DNA of 64,000 nucleotides from Apoda limacodes (Eukaryota > Arthropoda > Insecta > Lepidoptera > Limacodidae). Shown piece after piece: positions 32,877 through 45,100 of this stretch. Within the stretch, counting starts at the first letter, position 1; each line of letters opens with the position of its first letter. The DNA is taken from contig OX291544.1 in NCBI GenBank assembly GCA_946406115.1, positions 19,547,521-19,611,520 of the forward strand. The letters run 5' to 3'. The position numbers were made by a program, and so were the translations under genes. The notes below the pieces were generated by a model. That model saw only the letters and a list, made by a program, of their open reading frames with translations, was not told the origin of the DNA and did no database searches.

Positions 32877-33448
32877 AAATAATAATTTTCTAAAAGGCAC
32901 TTCACATAATATGTTAGAAGTTACAGTACGGTCAGTTGCAAAACCGCATATAGAATTTCAAAACAAAATAGAATGGCAAGGCGTAGTCACTCACACACTT
33001 AAAGAAATAAAGTAATATGTCTTGTAGAACCTGAGTAATATTAGTTTTATTTAATATTGTATATAATAATTTCACTAAGAAAATTATCGTATTCGTAGCC
33101 TAGTGGAAAGACGTATCAGATATTAATACGTGTACTCAGTGTAATGCAGGTTGTGGATTCGAATCTCACCTTATGCCTTTCTTTTTATTTTTGTTACATT
33201 TTACGAATTATGAATATTTTGATCAGTTAAATAGCTTAGACCAATTTTCTAATAGCTATTACGTTAGTAGCCGACACTACGTGTACGAGGGCTCCGATAC
33301 AACAAACGTGATTTTTTTGCCGTTTTTATAGATAATGGTTCGGAACCCTTCGTGTGCGAGTCCGACTCGCCTATTTAGTATAACTTCTATTATTTTCAAT
33401 AACAGCAAGCAAGCGCCCCCGCATAGATCCGACTACATCAGAACAGAT
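32877..33448 (+). mobile_element. tRNA-like composite retroposon, copy at the A/B boundary
   Basis: Matches 13171-13740 with several substitutions. Box A is at 33096-33106 and box B at 33155-33165. It lacks the CCTAA tail; after CAGAACAGATC the sequence changes to CTGTTCC. The 97-bp flanks of the X blocks are also absent, so this is an independent insertion or a fragment. Confidence 0.6.
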
Positions 33449-33667
33449 CTGTTCCTCTAATATTGTCCCAAATTTCTACACAGTGAGCCCTAATGACTCT
33501 GTATTTCTTTCATTTCGCATGTCCCATCTTTGCACCATCAAGGGCTTAGTTGGAAACCGGAGAGTTTTAGTAGGTATTCCCAGCATTTGTTGGGTGAGTC
33601 CCACACACGTCTGCAGTCTAGCTAACTGTGGATAGTCCGTAAAGGGATTTCTCTTCGATAAAAAAAA
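33449..33667 (+). mobile_element. LINE-like 3' UTR end with poly(A)
   Basis: About 220 bp with GGAAACCGGAGAGTTTTAGT, GGGTGAGTCCCACACACGTC and a final TCGAT plus eight A (33660-33667). It resembles 3' UTRs of R1-type elements, and the poly(A) run abuts a TTAGG tract. No coding part is attached, so this would be a strongly 5'-truncated insertion or a non-autonomous relative. Confidence 0.4.
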
Positions 33668-33717
33668 GGTAAGGTTAGGTTAGGTTAGGTTAGATTAGGT
33701 TATGTTAGGTTACAACA
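33668..33717 (+). repeat. TTAGG telomere-type tract at the start of copy B
   Basis: About eight TTAGG-like units with variants (TTAGA, TTATG). It lies between the poly(A) end of a plus-strand LINE-like 3' UTR and the 3' end of minus-strand LINE1. Its orientation (TTAGG on plus) is opposite to the other tracts in the window. The LINE1 ORF2 stop codon (TAA, 33710-33712 on the minus strand) is formed by the tract itself. Confidence 0.8.
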
Positions 33718-36579
33718 CACATTGTTCGTCGAGCTCACGCCAGCCGCCAATGGTGGGGTCACTAGGCAGGGCCAAAGCGATATTGGCCCGCCTTCTCCTA
33801 CCGGTCCGTCTGCGGCGGAGAGGGGGTGCAAGAGGGTTTTCCTCACGCTCCCTCTCCGCGGCCTCTTTCTGGGACATCACGTCCTCACAGAAGCAGGCTA
33901 CAGCCTCCCATTCCGCTTCGGTGCCGATCATAGCTCCTACGATGCTAGGCAGCGAGAGGTTACCACCTCCGAGCGCAGCAATCAGTTCGCTGCGCTCCAG
34001 TCGCCACGCTGAGCACTCTACGAGTGTGTGCTCAGCAGTGTCATCGGGAGCGCCACAGTGGTGACATTGCGGCGTTTCCTCCCGATTAGCGACGCGGTGC
34101 AAACAGTGTCCGAAGCAACCATGCCCAGACAGCACTTGCACCATGCGGAATGTGAGGCTGCCATGCCGGCGCCCTTCCCACTCCTCCAACACCGGACGGA
34201 TGGCTTCCACCGTCCGTTGGCCGGCCTCTGGGGCGCGGAGTGCCTCCTTCCACTGGCGCAAAGCCTCTTTCTGTGCCAGCGTGCGAACTTGCCGCACGTC
34301 TATGGGTGCGGGCCGATCGCCCCGTCTTCTGGCAGCGGCCCGATATCGTTGCACATTCGAGAGCACCTGTGCATCAACATCCCACGGAGGTACGCCTGCT
34401 AGGACACAAGCGGCCCGGTGGCTGATCGTGCAATAAGCTCGCACGGCTCGAGCCGCAATCACTCTCTGCGGACGACGCAGAAGAGCCCTAGTTCGGAGGG
34501 AGATGCACTCCGCCCAGAACTATGCCCCGTACAACGACATCGATCTTACCACCCCGTGGTATAGCCGGCGGCAAGCTAACGATGGCCCTCCCAGATTAGG
34601 GAGAAGCCTTCCACGTGCGGCTGCAGCGGCACACAGCCGGGGAGCGAGAAACTTGAAATGCTCCTCGAAACTCCACTTGGGGTCCAGTACGAGGCCGAGA
34701 TACTTCATATGTCCCTCTATTGGAATTCTGGACCCCTCCACTCGGACTCGGAGCCCCGATGGGATCCTGCGACGTGGAGTGTGGAACGCTAATGCCCTAG
34801 ATTTTCTAGGGCCACTTCCAGCCATGGGCAGCCTCCTCCACCGTCTTCGGTTTCGCTACAACAAGTGTGTCGTCAGCGAAGCAGACAACCTCCATCCCAG
34901 GCAGGAGGTTGCCACGCAGGACCCAATTGTACCCCAGGTTCCATAGCAGAGGACCCAGTACCGAACCCTGAGGCACGCAACCATCTGACCCCTCGTAAAG
35001 GACTTCCCGATTACCGAGGTAGTCCTTCACGAGGGCGCGGAGGGATGGAGGCACTTCATGATATAAGAGTGCCTCCTCTATACACTCATGGGGGAGGCTG
35101 TTAAACGCGTTGCGGATGTCCAACGACACTGCAATGACAGTCTCCCCCTTTTTTGTCGCCCTCTCGGTCCATTCTTTGAGGCGGGCCACTGCATCCACTG
35201 TAGACAGACCGGTGCGAAACCCGTACTGACAATCGGCCAGGCCCGGCCCCAGGTCTTCTAGATGCCCGACGATCCGGAAAGCGAGGATTTTTTCCAGGCA
35301 TTTACCAGCCTCGTCAAGCATCACTAGTGGCCGATATGCCGACGGTTGGTCAGCTGAGCGGCCCTCCTTCAAGAGAAGGCAGAGTTTTCCTGCCTTCCAC
35401 CTTTGGGGGAAACAACCCGTAGCGATGCATTTGTTGAGCAACGCCCGGAACCGCTCCTCCAGCGGTCCTAGCGCCAGAGACAGAACCTTTGCTGGGACCC
35501 CATCTGGCCCGGGTGCTTTACTTTTGCACCGAAGCCGGTACCGCACAGCGCCGAACTCACCATCCGTCACTGGAGGTCCTTCATCCCATCTCGACTGAGG
35601 AGCCACTGGAGGCGTCATTCTAGGTGGCTCAAATGGACCAGGGTCCGGGAATAGAGAGCCCAGTACCCTATTTAGAAGTCCCCCTTCCATTGAGGACGTG
35701 GGGGGAGCAGCGGATTTAAACTTCCTCCTCACCACCCTGTAAGGACGCCCCCATGGATCATCTTCCAGGAGCGCTATGAAGCGCTCCCATGATTCCTCCT
35801 TGGCCCTGAAGATTTCAGTTCGCAGGGCCTTCTGGGCCTCTGTTTGCCGAAGGTATTCCTCCTCCTCAGGCGTGGTTGTGGTGCGCCTGCGGCAACGCAA
35901 GTACGCGCGCCTGGCCCTCATACTGGTGGTGCGCAGGTCAGAAATTTCCTGTGACCACCAGTACACCTGACTCGTGAGACCTCGTATCGGATATATATGT
36001 GATCCGATAGGGTCTCCACATCCTCCGCCACTCGCCAGTCATTGATGTTACCGGCAAGAGCGGGGGTGGCAAAGGTCACGTTTACTATCGACGTGCCCTG
36101 CCACCGGACGCACGTAGGAACGGACCCTCGGTTGACTACCTGCAGCCCCAACCCTAATGCCCATGACTCCAGGTTGGCTCCTCGAGCATCCGTGCCAGGG
36201 CAACCCCAGGTGCGGGACTTCGCATTGCGAAGCCCTCCGAACTGCCCCCTCAGCCGCAGTCAGGAAGGAATCAAAATCCGCCCGACTGCGGTTTGGGAGA
36301 AGTACGTCGAAATGACCACTACTTCCCCCATTTCCCCACCACGAATCCCGGCCCCCTTTCCCTAAGGATAAGTGTGGGGGCCGAGGAAGCAGTTGCTACC
36401 ATTATAGCAGCGGAGCCGTCTGTCGATGCCAACCAGCTGGCAGTCGATGGGACGAAGTACGGCTCCGCCACCACCGCCAAGTCTACTTCCCACTCCGCGA
36501 CAGTTTGACACAAGAGGTCCTGCGTCGCCGTGGAGTGGTTCACGTTACATTGCAGGAGCTTGAGCAGACCAGAAATCAA
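33710..36579 (-). pseudogene. LINE1 ORF2 (endonuclease-RT), copy B, broken
   Basis: The endonuclease start is open at 36579-36319 (LLQCNVNHS, then AEWEVDLAVVAEPY). Its later part is at 36151-35918 (TCVRWQGTSIVNVTF and a LSDH block). RT is one frame of 386 codons, 35966-34806, ending just after CFADDTLVVAK. A frameshift near 34815 leads to 34825-34520, then a single TAG (34520-34522), then a frame that continues to the end (33710). That last frame includes CHHCGAPDDTAEHTLVEC at about 34065-34010 and an arginine-rich tail. There is no RNase H between RT and CCHC, unlike LINE2. Confidence 0.8.
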
Positions 36580-38566
36580 TGTTGTTCCATTTCAAACTCC
36601 TGCGTAGCTCCACCTGCCGCTTTCCCGCCAGTGGCGGGCAAGCGTCCTCGAACCGGGGGAGGGCTAAATTTTTGGCCCCCGATTCGGTGGTTAGCCAATT
36701 CGGTCGTTTGGCGTCGGCACACACAGCGCATTTTAGTGGCGCCTGGCACCCTGCAGCTTTGTGCCAATCGGCACCGCAGCGATAACAGAGATTGCTGCGA
36801 TCTTTGGACGATGTGCATCGTCGACCTGCGTGTCCAGCACCCATACACCTGTAGCACCGCATTGGGCGCTGGTCTACCAAGTGAATTGTGGCAGGGCACC
36901 AACCGACCACAACCTTGCCAGCCGCCGCAAGACGCTTTATAATATCCACAGGACCCGACACTCGGGAAGCGCCCGCCCCTTGTGGTCCTGTGTGTATTTG
37001 TCCTATTCTGAGTTTCGCTGCGAGACAACCGGCCTTCTCTGCCAGGGCGATTCCCAGTTCGTCGACAGTAACCGAGTCGTCGAGATTTGTGACTCGGATT
37101 TCTGCCGACTTCGATGGGTGACTGATTTTCGCCGCATCCCCTAAGGCCGTTCTTACTTTTTCCGCCAGTGTGTCAGCCTGGGCTGATGTTGTCTCCTTGG
37201 GGAGCTCGATCAATCGGGCCCCCGTGATGGTGGTCCAGAACTTTACCGGGCCTATCCCTAGCTCTGTCAGGCTGACACTTTGTTTGGCCTTGGTAATGGT
37301 ATTGGCATATGTCATACCTTTCGCCACTGCCTCCGGACTTAACACTTCTTGGTGATAGTCTACCATTCATCCTCCTCTGATGATGCAGGATGGTCCACCT
37401 CCGGGGATTTTTGTGGAGCTGGCGGAGTGACGGAAGTTCCTTGCTGAGGTTTTCCCTTCTTTGGGGGGCCTCCCTTATTTCCAGATTTGGTAGATTTGCG
37501 GGCGGCATCAACGTGGTTGGTGGCGTTGTTGAGGCCTTCGCTGACCCAGAGGCGACTGGTGTTGGAGCCTTGGCTGACCCTGATGCGACTGTGGGATTTT
37601 TGCCACGCTTCGCGTCAGCTGCCAGTGGTGGCCGTCGGATTTGTGATAGAAGAAGACGTCCATCCACCTCAAGATCCTCGAATCGGGCCGCAACCATGTC
37701 ACCTATTTGGTGAAGTAACTCACTCTGAAGCCCCCGGATCGCTTGCAGGAATTCATCCCTCGTTACAAGGGCGTCATCGTGAAGATGGCAATCTTCGGGA
37801 TCCTTGACGGGTTTTTCTCTCTCCGAGAAGGTACATCGTATGGCTGACACCTCGATGTGAAGCGCACCAAGTTGGCCTCGTAGCCTTTTGTTGTTGGCTT
37901 GAAGCCGACGCACTTCATCAGAGGCCGACTTAGCTGCCAACTTCTTTGCAACGTCAAGGAGGGACGCCGTTTACTCCTTAATGATTTTGACATAGGTGCC
38001 CTTGAGGTTACCCGATTTTTTAAGCGACGTCTGTAAGGGCCTCTGCGTTTTTCTCCGCTGCATTTATAAGCGCCTCACTTGTGGGATCTGGTGCTGGGTC
38101 CTCGGTTGCCGTAGAATCGGAGTCAAAATCGGTTTCAAGCTCCTTCAGCTCTCGGCGTGCTTGGGACAGCCCCGAGTAGTGGGCTCCTCTGCCCCTGCCA
38201 CTCCTTGCTTTTAAAAATTTGAGGGCTGGTGACTCATCCTCCTCCTGTTCGTAATTTAGCTCATCGGGAGGCAATTAATTGTCCGTGGAGTGCGACGTTC
38301 CCGGTCGCTTCCTTTTTTTTAAAAAAAAATTGACGTCTTTCTTTGTAGGAATGCTGGTGTTCAAAAAGCGTATCCATATTAGCTTCACTCTCCTCAGAGA
38401 GCAAGCGGTCCACCACCGGAAGTGGTATGCTCGGCCGTCTCCAGATCGCCTTAATCGGTTCTAAGTTAACGCTGCATTCTCGCAGCATCATTCCTTGGTT
38501 TTCATTTTTGTTATTCCCCTCCCCCCCTCTCCCATCTCTCTCATTTTCAGATTTTATATTTTCCAT
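36545..38566 (-). pseudogene. LINE1 ORF1 (gag-like), copy B, frameshifted
   Basis: ATG at 38566. An open acidic segment at 38274-38020 (starting MPPDELNYEQEEDESP) is linked to the first segment by a frame change at the A/T run near 38315. The coiled-coil-like part lies at about 37920-37850. The last segment, 37366-36545, carries zinc knuckles CYRCMGAGHAGRRC and CYRCGADWHKAAGC. Compared with A the last segment has one extra codon (GDA instead of TA near 37135). The end overlaps ORF2 by about 35 bases. Confidence 0.75.
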
Positions 38567-39123
38567 CCTATTCCCACGAGTACCGGAGAAATATTCGGTC
38601 CATCGGGACAGAGATTCGGTGATGTCCCGATAACCCTAAGACGCCTGGGAAGACGGGTGGTTCCCAGGGTTGGCCATTAGTGGCTGATGAGCTCCCCAGC
38701 CACTCTTTCGAGCACCCCGACGTCACGGACCGTAACGTCGAGAATTGAGGATTTATTATAGAGGTTTTCTCCTCGCGGGCCGGCCAATTAAGGCAAGCCC
38801 CCGGTTCCTGCCTAACTAGGCCGCTAGACATGATCAACGACAACTAGCGACGGGGTTACGATACGATGGTGGCAATAGCCTGTCCAGTTGCACAGCAAAG
38901 TGCCCGCCGAAACCGTCCATGCTGCATTCGCCATGGTCTCTAAGGACAGAGTCCACTCGGAGCAATCCACCAGAGCAGTCTGGCCCTGAAGGCTCCGCTC
39001 TATGCACTACCGACGGAATGTCGGCGTCATCCACTGTAGGTGTCTCTTAGTTTCACGCCGGACTGGATTGTCCGACGCTACTCAGCCCCCCCGCCACGAC
39101 AAGGCGGACACCACTCTAAGGGG

Positions 39124-39142
39124 AACCTAACCTAACCTAACC
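39124..39142 (+). repeat. CCTAA tract between LINE1 and LINE2, copy B
   Basis: Same 19 bases and same neighbours as 5345-5363 in copy A. Confidence 0.85.
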
Positions 39143-40657
39143 CAAGACCCTGACCGACGGTCGTCACGGTAGCACGCGCACAAGTGCTCTCCGCGCGCCA
39201 AAAACAGTGAAAAATCGGAAAAAGTGGTTTTTCTCTCTTGTAATAACAGTTGTGATACATCAAAAGTTGCGTAAAATTGCGCTTTACAAAACAGTGAAAG
39301 TTTTATAAAGATTGGTGCCTAATCCGAAGTGCAAAGTGCAAATTAGTGACAAATTTAAAAAAATTGAAACTTCAAAAATTCATAGCACGCGCATACGATC
39401 GGTGACATACTGGTTTTTTGATGTCACTAGAAGCGCGTTGACAAGTTCTACAGCCTGAGCAAAATTTCTGGATTTTTCTGCCAACAGGTGGCTTAATATT
39501 GGCAAAAAAACAAAAAACACGTGGCACGTTTTTTTAGCTACAAGGACCTGAGGCAGCATCTGAAAACGTTGCAGCGTGCACCCCATCGAGACCAACTCGC
39601 CGTCACTTGGAGCAAGCAAATAGGTACACTCCTCACGGAGATATTGACTTTTGTGTAATTTTCAAAAAATCATAACTTTGGAAAGCGATCGTAACCTAGA
39701 TATTAAAATTAATTTTTTGTAACGCCATTACGCACTGTATAATAAAGATAAATTTCATAATTTTCGGACCAGTGGTTATTGAGTTTTAGATTTTTAAAGT
39801 TTAAGGGATGACACGTGGTGGTTGAAAAACTACCCCTGACGCTTTTTAGTAGATTGTATAAAATAAGTCATATAAAAATGTATATATAATAAATTTTTAG
39901 AGTTTTATTTACAAAGATTGTAGGTTTCATTGTAAATTTCGTAAAATTTTGTGTGTTTTTTGAAAATAAAAAATCAGGGTTGTACTTTTTAAAAAAATTG
40001 TGTGATAATATAGACTGGTCATTTAGAGACCTATCCAACGAGCCCAAACACGTGTAGTTTGCGTGAAATAGGCACGTTTTAGACAGTTCCTGACTTTTGG
40101 GCGACCATCTTGGGCGCCATCTTGAAAACAATATTTGTGCATAACTTGAGTATCGTTTGTCGTAGAAATTTGTAGTTTTCGCTGTTGACATCAACACCAC
40201 AAGGACCTCTAATTGTAGTAACCAAAAGCTCTACATAGAGACACGTCTCTACTCAGGATTTTGAGTATAGAACTCGACAGGTTTAGAAGAGGTCATATCG
40301 ACATTATTTTTGTCAGAGTTTTGCGACCAAAACTCACCAAGTTGTGAGTGTTTTAAATTGACGATAGCCATTTTGTACGCCATTTTGAAAATCTTCAAAG
40401 GCAAATAACTCTGGAAGTATACGTCCAATTGAAGTGCGGTTTTCGAATTAGCACTCAACGGAATCAGCGCATTCAAGCCAGACACTCGGTTTGTCTCTAC
40501 ATAGAGACACATAGAGATTACTCTATATTTGTTGATTATTGTTTTTTATTAGGATATAGTATTTATTGTAAATTATTCTGACGCTTTTAAAACTTATACA
40601 AACCGTACCTCCAAAAATGTCCCTGTTCCACACACCGAAAAACAAGCCGACGAAGGC
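39143..40657 (+). other. LINE2 5' UTR, copy B
   Basis: Non-coding. It has the same two diverged direct repeats as in A, at about 40101-40246 and 40364-40510. It also has GTGACAT...ATGTCAC (39402-39427), an inverted pair with 7-base arms and a 12-base loop, of which copy A has lost one arm. Confidence 0.55.
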
Positions 40658-42114
40658 ATGAAATCGCCTCCAAAAACTATGACCCTCACTTCAAAAGTGA
40701 GGAAAAGTATAGGTGAGTGGGAGGCAGTTAGCACGGAATCGCTCTCCACCTCGCCCTTGACAAGCAGGACTATGCAGGCTGAATCTACTTCAGCGAACCC
40801 GAGTAAAATTACGACAGGGCTCAAACCATCAGCCGACAGGCAGATGAGCCCAATGCAAAAAACTCCCCCAACAACAAAAAAACTTGCTAGCGGTAACCCA
40901 CTAGACTCAACCGCGGCAGCAGTTCTACTACACCAAGCAAAGAAAACTACGCGCAAGGCGCCACCAAGGAACCTGGGAGGGGAAAATTCGGCAAAAGTAA
41001 CTTTACCATCCACACCACAAAGCCGGGAAACGGAAGCAAACAGCTGGTTCTCCAAGGGTCAGGCAGCTCTGACTGATTCAAGGAACATACGAAACGACCT
41101 CAAAGAAACACTCAAAGCAGCCTTAAGCCACCTCAGGAGACTGTACAAGGAAGCGAAAAGTGACAAAACAAGTACAGGAGTCACGAATAAAATACGATTC
41201 ACAGAGGAAGGTAAGCATGAAACGGAAACGGCCAAATGTAAACAAATAAAGACCGGCGTTTCAGAGGAGTTACTTAAGAAACTGGAAGAGCAGACAAATC
41301 TCATAAAGGAAAACGGGAAAAGAATAGAGGAACTAAGAGGGACTGTAGAAAAACAACAAGAGCAATTGGAGAGAGCGACGTATGCCAGTATAACTGCGGG
41401 TCCACCGAAAAGACAGACCCCGGAAAGAACTGTGTTGCACTCCATTATAATAACGTCAAAGGACGAACAAGAAACAGGAGAAGAAGTGTTAAACAAAGTT
41501 AAGAAAGCAGTCAACACAAAAAAGGGGGGTATAGAAATAGAAAGAGTACGTAAGGGTAGAGATAGAAAAATTATCATGGGATGTAAGACGCGGGAAGAAA
41601 GGACAAAAATTAAAGAGAGGCTTGAAGGATCCGGAGAAAACCTCTTCGTCGAGGAAGCCAAGAACAAAGACCCAATGCTGATCATCAGAGGCGTCATCAA
41701 AGTTCTTACAGATGACCAAATTGTAACGGCGCTCAGGAATAACAACGGAGACATATTTCGGATTTTAAACGGAGAGGAAGCAAGGATTGTGGTCAAGTAT
41801 CGGAGGAGAGCAAGAAATCCACTTACGAATCATGTGGTTGTACCTCTCCAGCGATCTGGAAAAGGGCAGTAGAGAAAGGACGCATGCGAGTAGACCTGCA
41901 ACCTCTTACAGTCGGAGACCAGTCACCACTAGTGCAGTGCACTCGCTGTCTAGGGTACGGCCATGGGCGGAAACTCTGCAAGGAAACCATAGACCTCTGC
42001 AGCCACTGTAATGGGCCTCATCTTAAGGCACAGTGCCCGGATTGGCTCGCAGCTGTCGAACCCGAATGTTGGAACTGCACGAAAGCCAAACTTTTGCTAA
42101 CACAATGCATTTAA
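40658..42114 (+). pseudogene. LINE2 ORF1 (gag-like) with zinc knuckles, copy B
   Basis: A 404-codon frame 40658-41872, then a frame change near 41840 into the frame 41884-42114. The second frame shows CTRCLGYGHGRKLC (CX2CX4HX4C), CSHCNGPHLKAQC (CX2CX3HX4C) and a third CWNC start. This is the three-knuckle pattern usual at the end of R1-type ORF1. Compared with A, single substitutions include Glu to Lys near residue 168 and Glu to Gly near residue 366. Confidence 0.75.
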
Positions 42115-42127
42115 TTCAGAATGCCCC

Positions 42128-45100
42128 GTGAGAAAGAGGTGGGATAACAAAGCAAGGTCATCGGTAGCTAAAGTAGAAGTGGACACCACAAAAAGCAGAT
42201 TATATAAAATTATCCAAGGCAACCGACAGCGCAAAAAACTCGCCACAAATGAGCTTATAATCGAAGATATAAAACGGAAAACAGCTGTAGCATTGATACA
42301 GGAACCCTACGTAGGTGGAGCAGATAGAGTGGGCAGCTTTAAGGGCGCCAGGGTCTTCCAAAACACCAGACTAGGAGAGGGTACAGTAAAATCTGCTATA
42401 GTAGTCTTCGACACTAACATAGATGTAATACAGTGCACATACCTTACAACGAACAACATCGTAGTTGTAAGCATTCAAGCTGGCGGCGGCCGGAACTAAA
42501 CCTTGGTGTCACTCTACTTTGAGCCCGATCAACCCTTGGAACCATACTTACAGCACCTGAAAAAGATAGAGCAAAAGATGGGACCAAGGAACATAATTAT
42601 GGGTGGCGATGTCAATGCCAAAAATGTTTGGTGGGGAGGGACAAAGACCGACCACAGAGGAGAAGAACTGCTGCCAATACTGAATGAACTGGGACTGCAA
42701 ATACTCAACAAAGGGGAAACTCCAACCTTCGAAACAATACGTGGCTGCCAGCGACTCACCAGCTTTGTTGATCTAACAACCTGCACCGATATTTGATGGC
42801 AAGGGTAGAAAATTGGAGAGTAGTAGATGATATGACGGGGTCGGACCACAACGCTGTTGAATTTGACGTGACTCTAAAGAAGTCCGTGGGATTCAAAGTG
42901 GAGAGAACTACGCGCCTCTTCAACTCAGTTGCAGTTTCACGAGAAACTAAACCAAAAATAACTAGAGCGAGATTTAACAATAGGAGAAATACAATGTATT
43001 ACCACGACAAACTTCATTGATCGAGTGATAGAAACGATGACAGAAATCGCAAAAGAAGTGTGTGCAGAAACAATGCCGAAAAAGAGGAGCTTAGACAGAC
43101 TTGCCCTGCCGTGGTGGAACAACGAACTGGGAAAAATGAAGAAAAAAGTAGTCACCATGAAGCGAAGAATCCGAAATGCAGCAGCGATACGCAGAGGGAA
43201 GGTTGTCGACGAGTATCTGAAACAGAAAGAAGAGTATGAATTAGCGGTCGTAAAAGCGCAGACAGAAAGTTGGAAGCAGTTGTGTGTTGCAAAGTTGGAG
43301 GCAAAATACCTAGAGTGTCTGGGAGAGTATTTATAGGGTTCTAAATAGAACTGCCATAAGGGAGGAAGAGGTTCCAATGGAAAAGAACGGGAAAGTACTC
43401 GGAATGCACGAATCAGCACAGTTATTGGCGGAAACATTCTTTCCCGAGGACCGTCAAGAGGAAGACACGGAGGAACACAGGGGAATTAGGCAGAAAGCAA
43501 AAATAGTGAATGATGGGAGTCATGATGAGCTATGCGACCGACCATTTACCTTGGATGAGCTACAAAGAGCCATAGAGTCTTTCAACCCCAAAAAGGCTCC
43601 AGGATCAGACGGTCTGACATCGGACATTTGCCAGCAACTTATTCAGAATGACCCAGGAATGTTTCTGGCCATCCTGAATAAATGCTTAGAATTAAAATAC
43701 TTTCCGAAGTCGTGGAAAGAGGCCACAGTGGTTGTGCTCCGGAAACCAGGCAAAGACAATTACGCTGTTCCCAAGTCATACAGACTGATCGGCCTTCTGC
43801 CAGCACTTGGAAAGGTTTACGAAAAGATGATCGTGGCTCGACTCAAGTTTTATATATTACCAAAGATAAGTATTCGCCAGTACGGCTTTATGCCCCAAAG
43901 GGGCACCGAGGACTCCCTCTATAGCCTCACGCAATAAATCCGCGAAAAGTAAGAGGGAAAGATAATTATTGTACTGATTTCCTTGGATATAGAGGGTGCA
44001 TTCGATAGCGCTTGGTGGCCGGCAATAAGAGTATGACTGGCTGAGGAACAGTGTCCCGAGAATTTGAGAAGAGTTATAGACAGAGGAGCAACAGATCGGT
44101 GAGTGTTAGGTACAGAGGTGCAGAGCACAAGAGGAAAACCGAAAAGGGGTGTGTCCAGGGTTCGATAGGGGGTCCTACTTTGTGGAACCTCCTGCTCCAC
44201 GGCTGAGGGGACTGGAAAAAAGGGGACATCGATGCCAAGTATTTGCGGATGATGTGGTCCTTATGTTAGATGGTGATACAGCGTCTGATATCCAGAGCCG
44301 TGCAAATGCGGCTCTCGAGTATGTCCGGGGGTGGGGTGTCACGAATAAACTTCGATTTGCACCACAAAAGACTTGCGCAATGCTTATAACACGGAAGCTT
44401 AAACATGACACCCCGCACCTGGTAATGGGTGGGGTTGACATTGGCATATCTAGGGAAATGAAGATTCTGGGACTCACCATCGCTGATAAGTTGACTTTTA
44501 ACACCCATATCGCAAACATTTGCGCAAACGCAGCTAAAATATATAAGCAGTTAGCTACAGCAGCCAGAGCCAGTTGGGGACTACCTCCCGACGTCATAAG
44601 ACAAATATATACAGCTGCGGTCGAGCCTACTGTTCTGTACGCCGCAAGTGCATGGGCGCCGGCATCGAATAAACTCGGAGTGGGAAAGAAACTAGAAGCA
44701 TTGCAACGAAGTTTCGCACAAAAACTATGCCGCGCCTATCGAACGGTGTCGCTAAACTCCGCTTTACTTCTGGCCGGGATACTTCCCTTCGACCTCCGAA
44801 TAAGAGAGGTGGCCTCTTTGTATGAAGCCAAGAGAGGTGTGTCCAGGCCCGAGCTTGGAGACAGGGCGGTTGAACGAGTGGGATCGGCACTTGATATGCC
44901 CCACCCAGTGAAACGGCGAAGATTGGAGTGGGGAAGCTTGGCAGACGAGGTCGACTACGGTAACCATAGTGAGTATTAAATACGCATTTTCACGGACGGG
45001 AGCAAAATAGAGAGCAAGGTAGGAGCAGCGCTAACTATTTGGAAAGACGGCGCTGAGATAAAGACCCGAAAACTTGCACTACCGTCCTATTGCACAGTCT

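Larger units (their letters stand above)
33710..39123 (-). mobile_element. R1-clade non-LTR retrotransposon LINE1, copy B
   Basis: Complete in the window, about 5.4 kb, in the same order as copy A. It shows the 3' end missing from A: ORF2 runs into a CCTAA-type tail (minus strand) with no 3' UTR and no poly(A). The 5' UTR is about 39123-38567 with a GC-rich leader. Both ORFs have the same ancestral frameshifts as in A but lack A's 4-bp insertion. Confidence 0.85.

Noticed and set aside
33668..33717. Functional chromosome end (telomere)
   Set aside because: Only about eight imperfect units, with long complex sequence on both sides.
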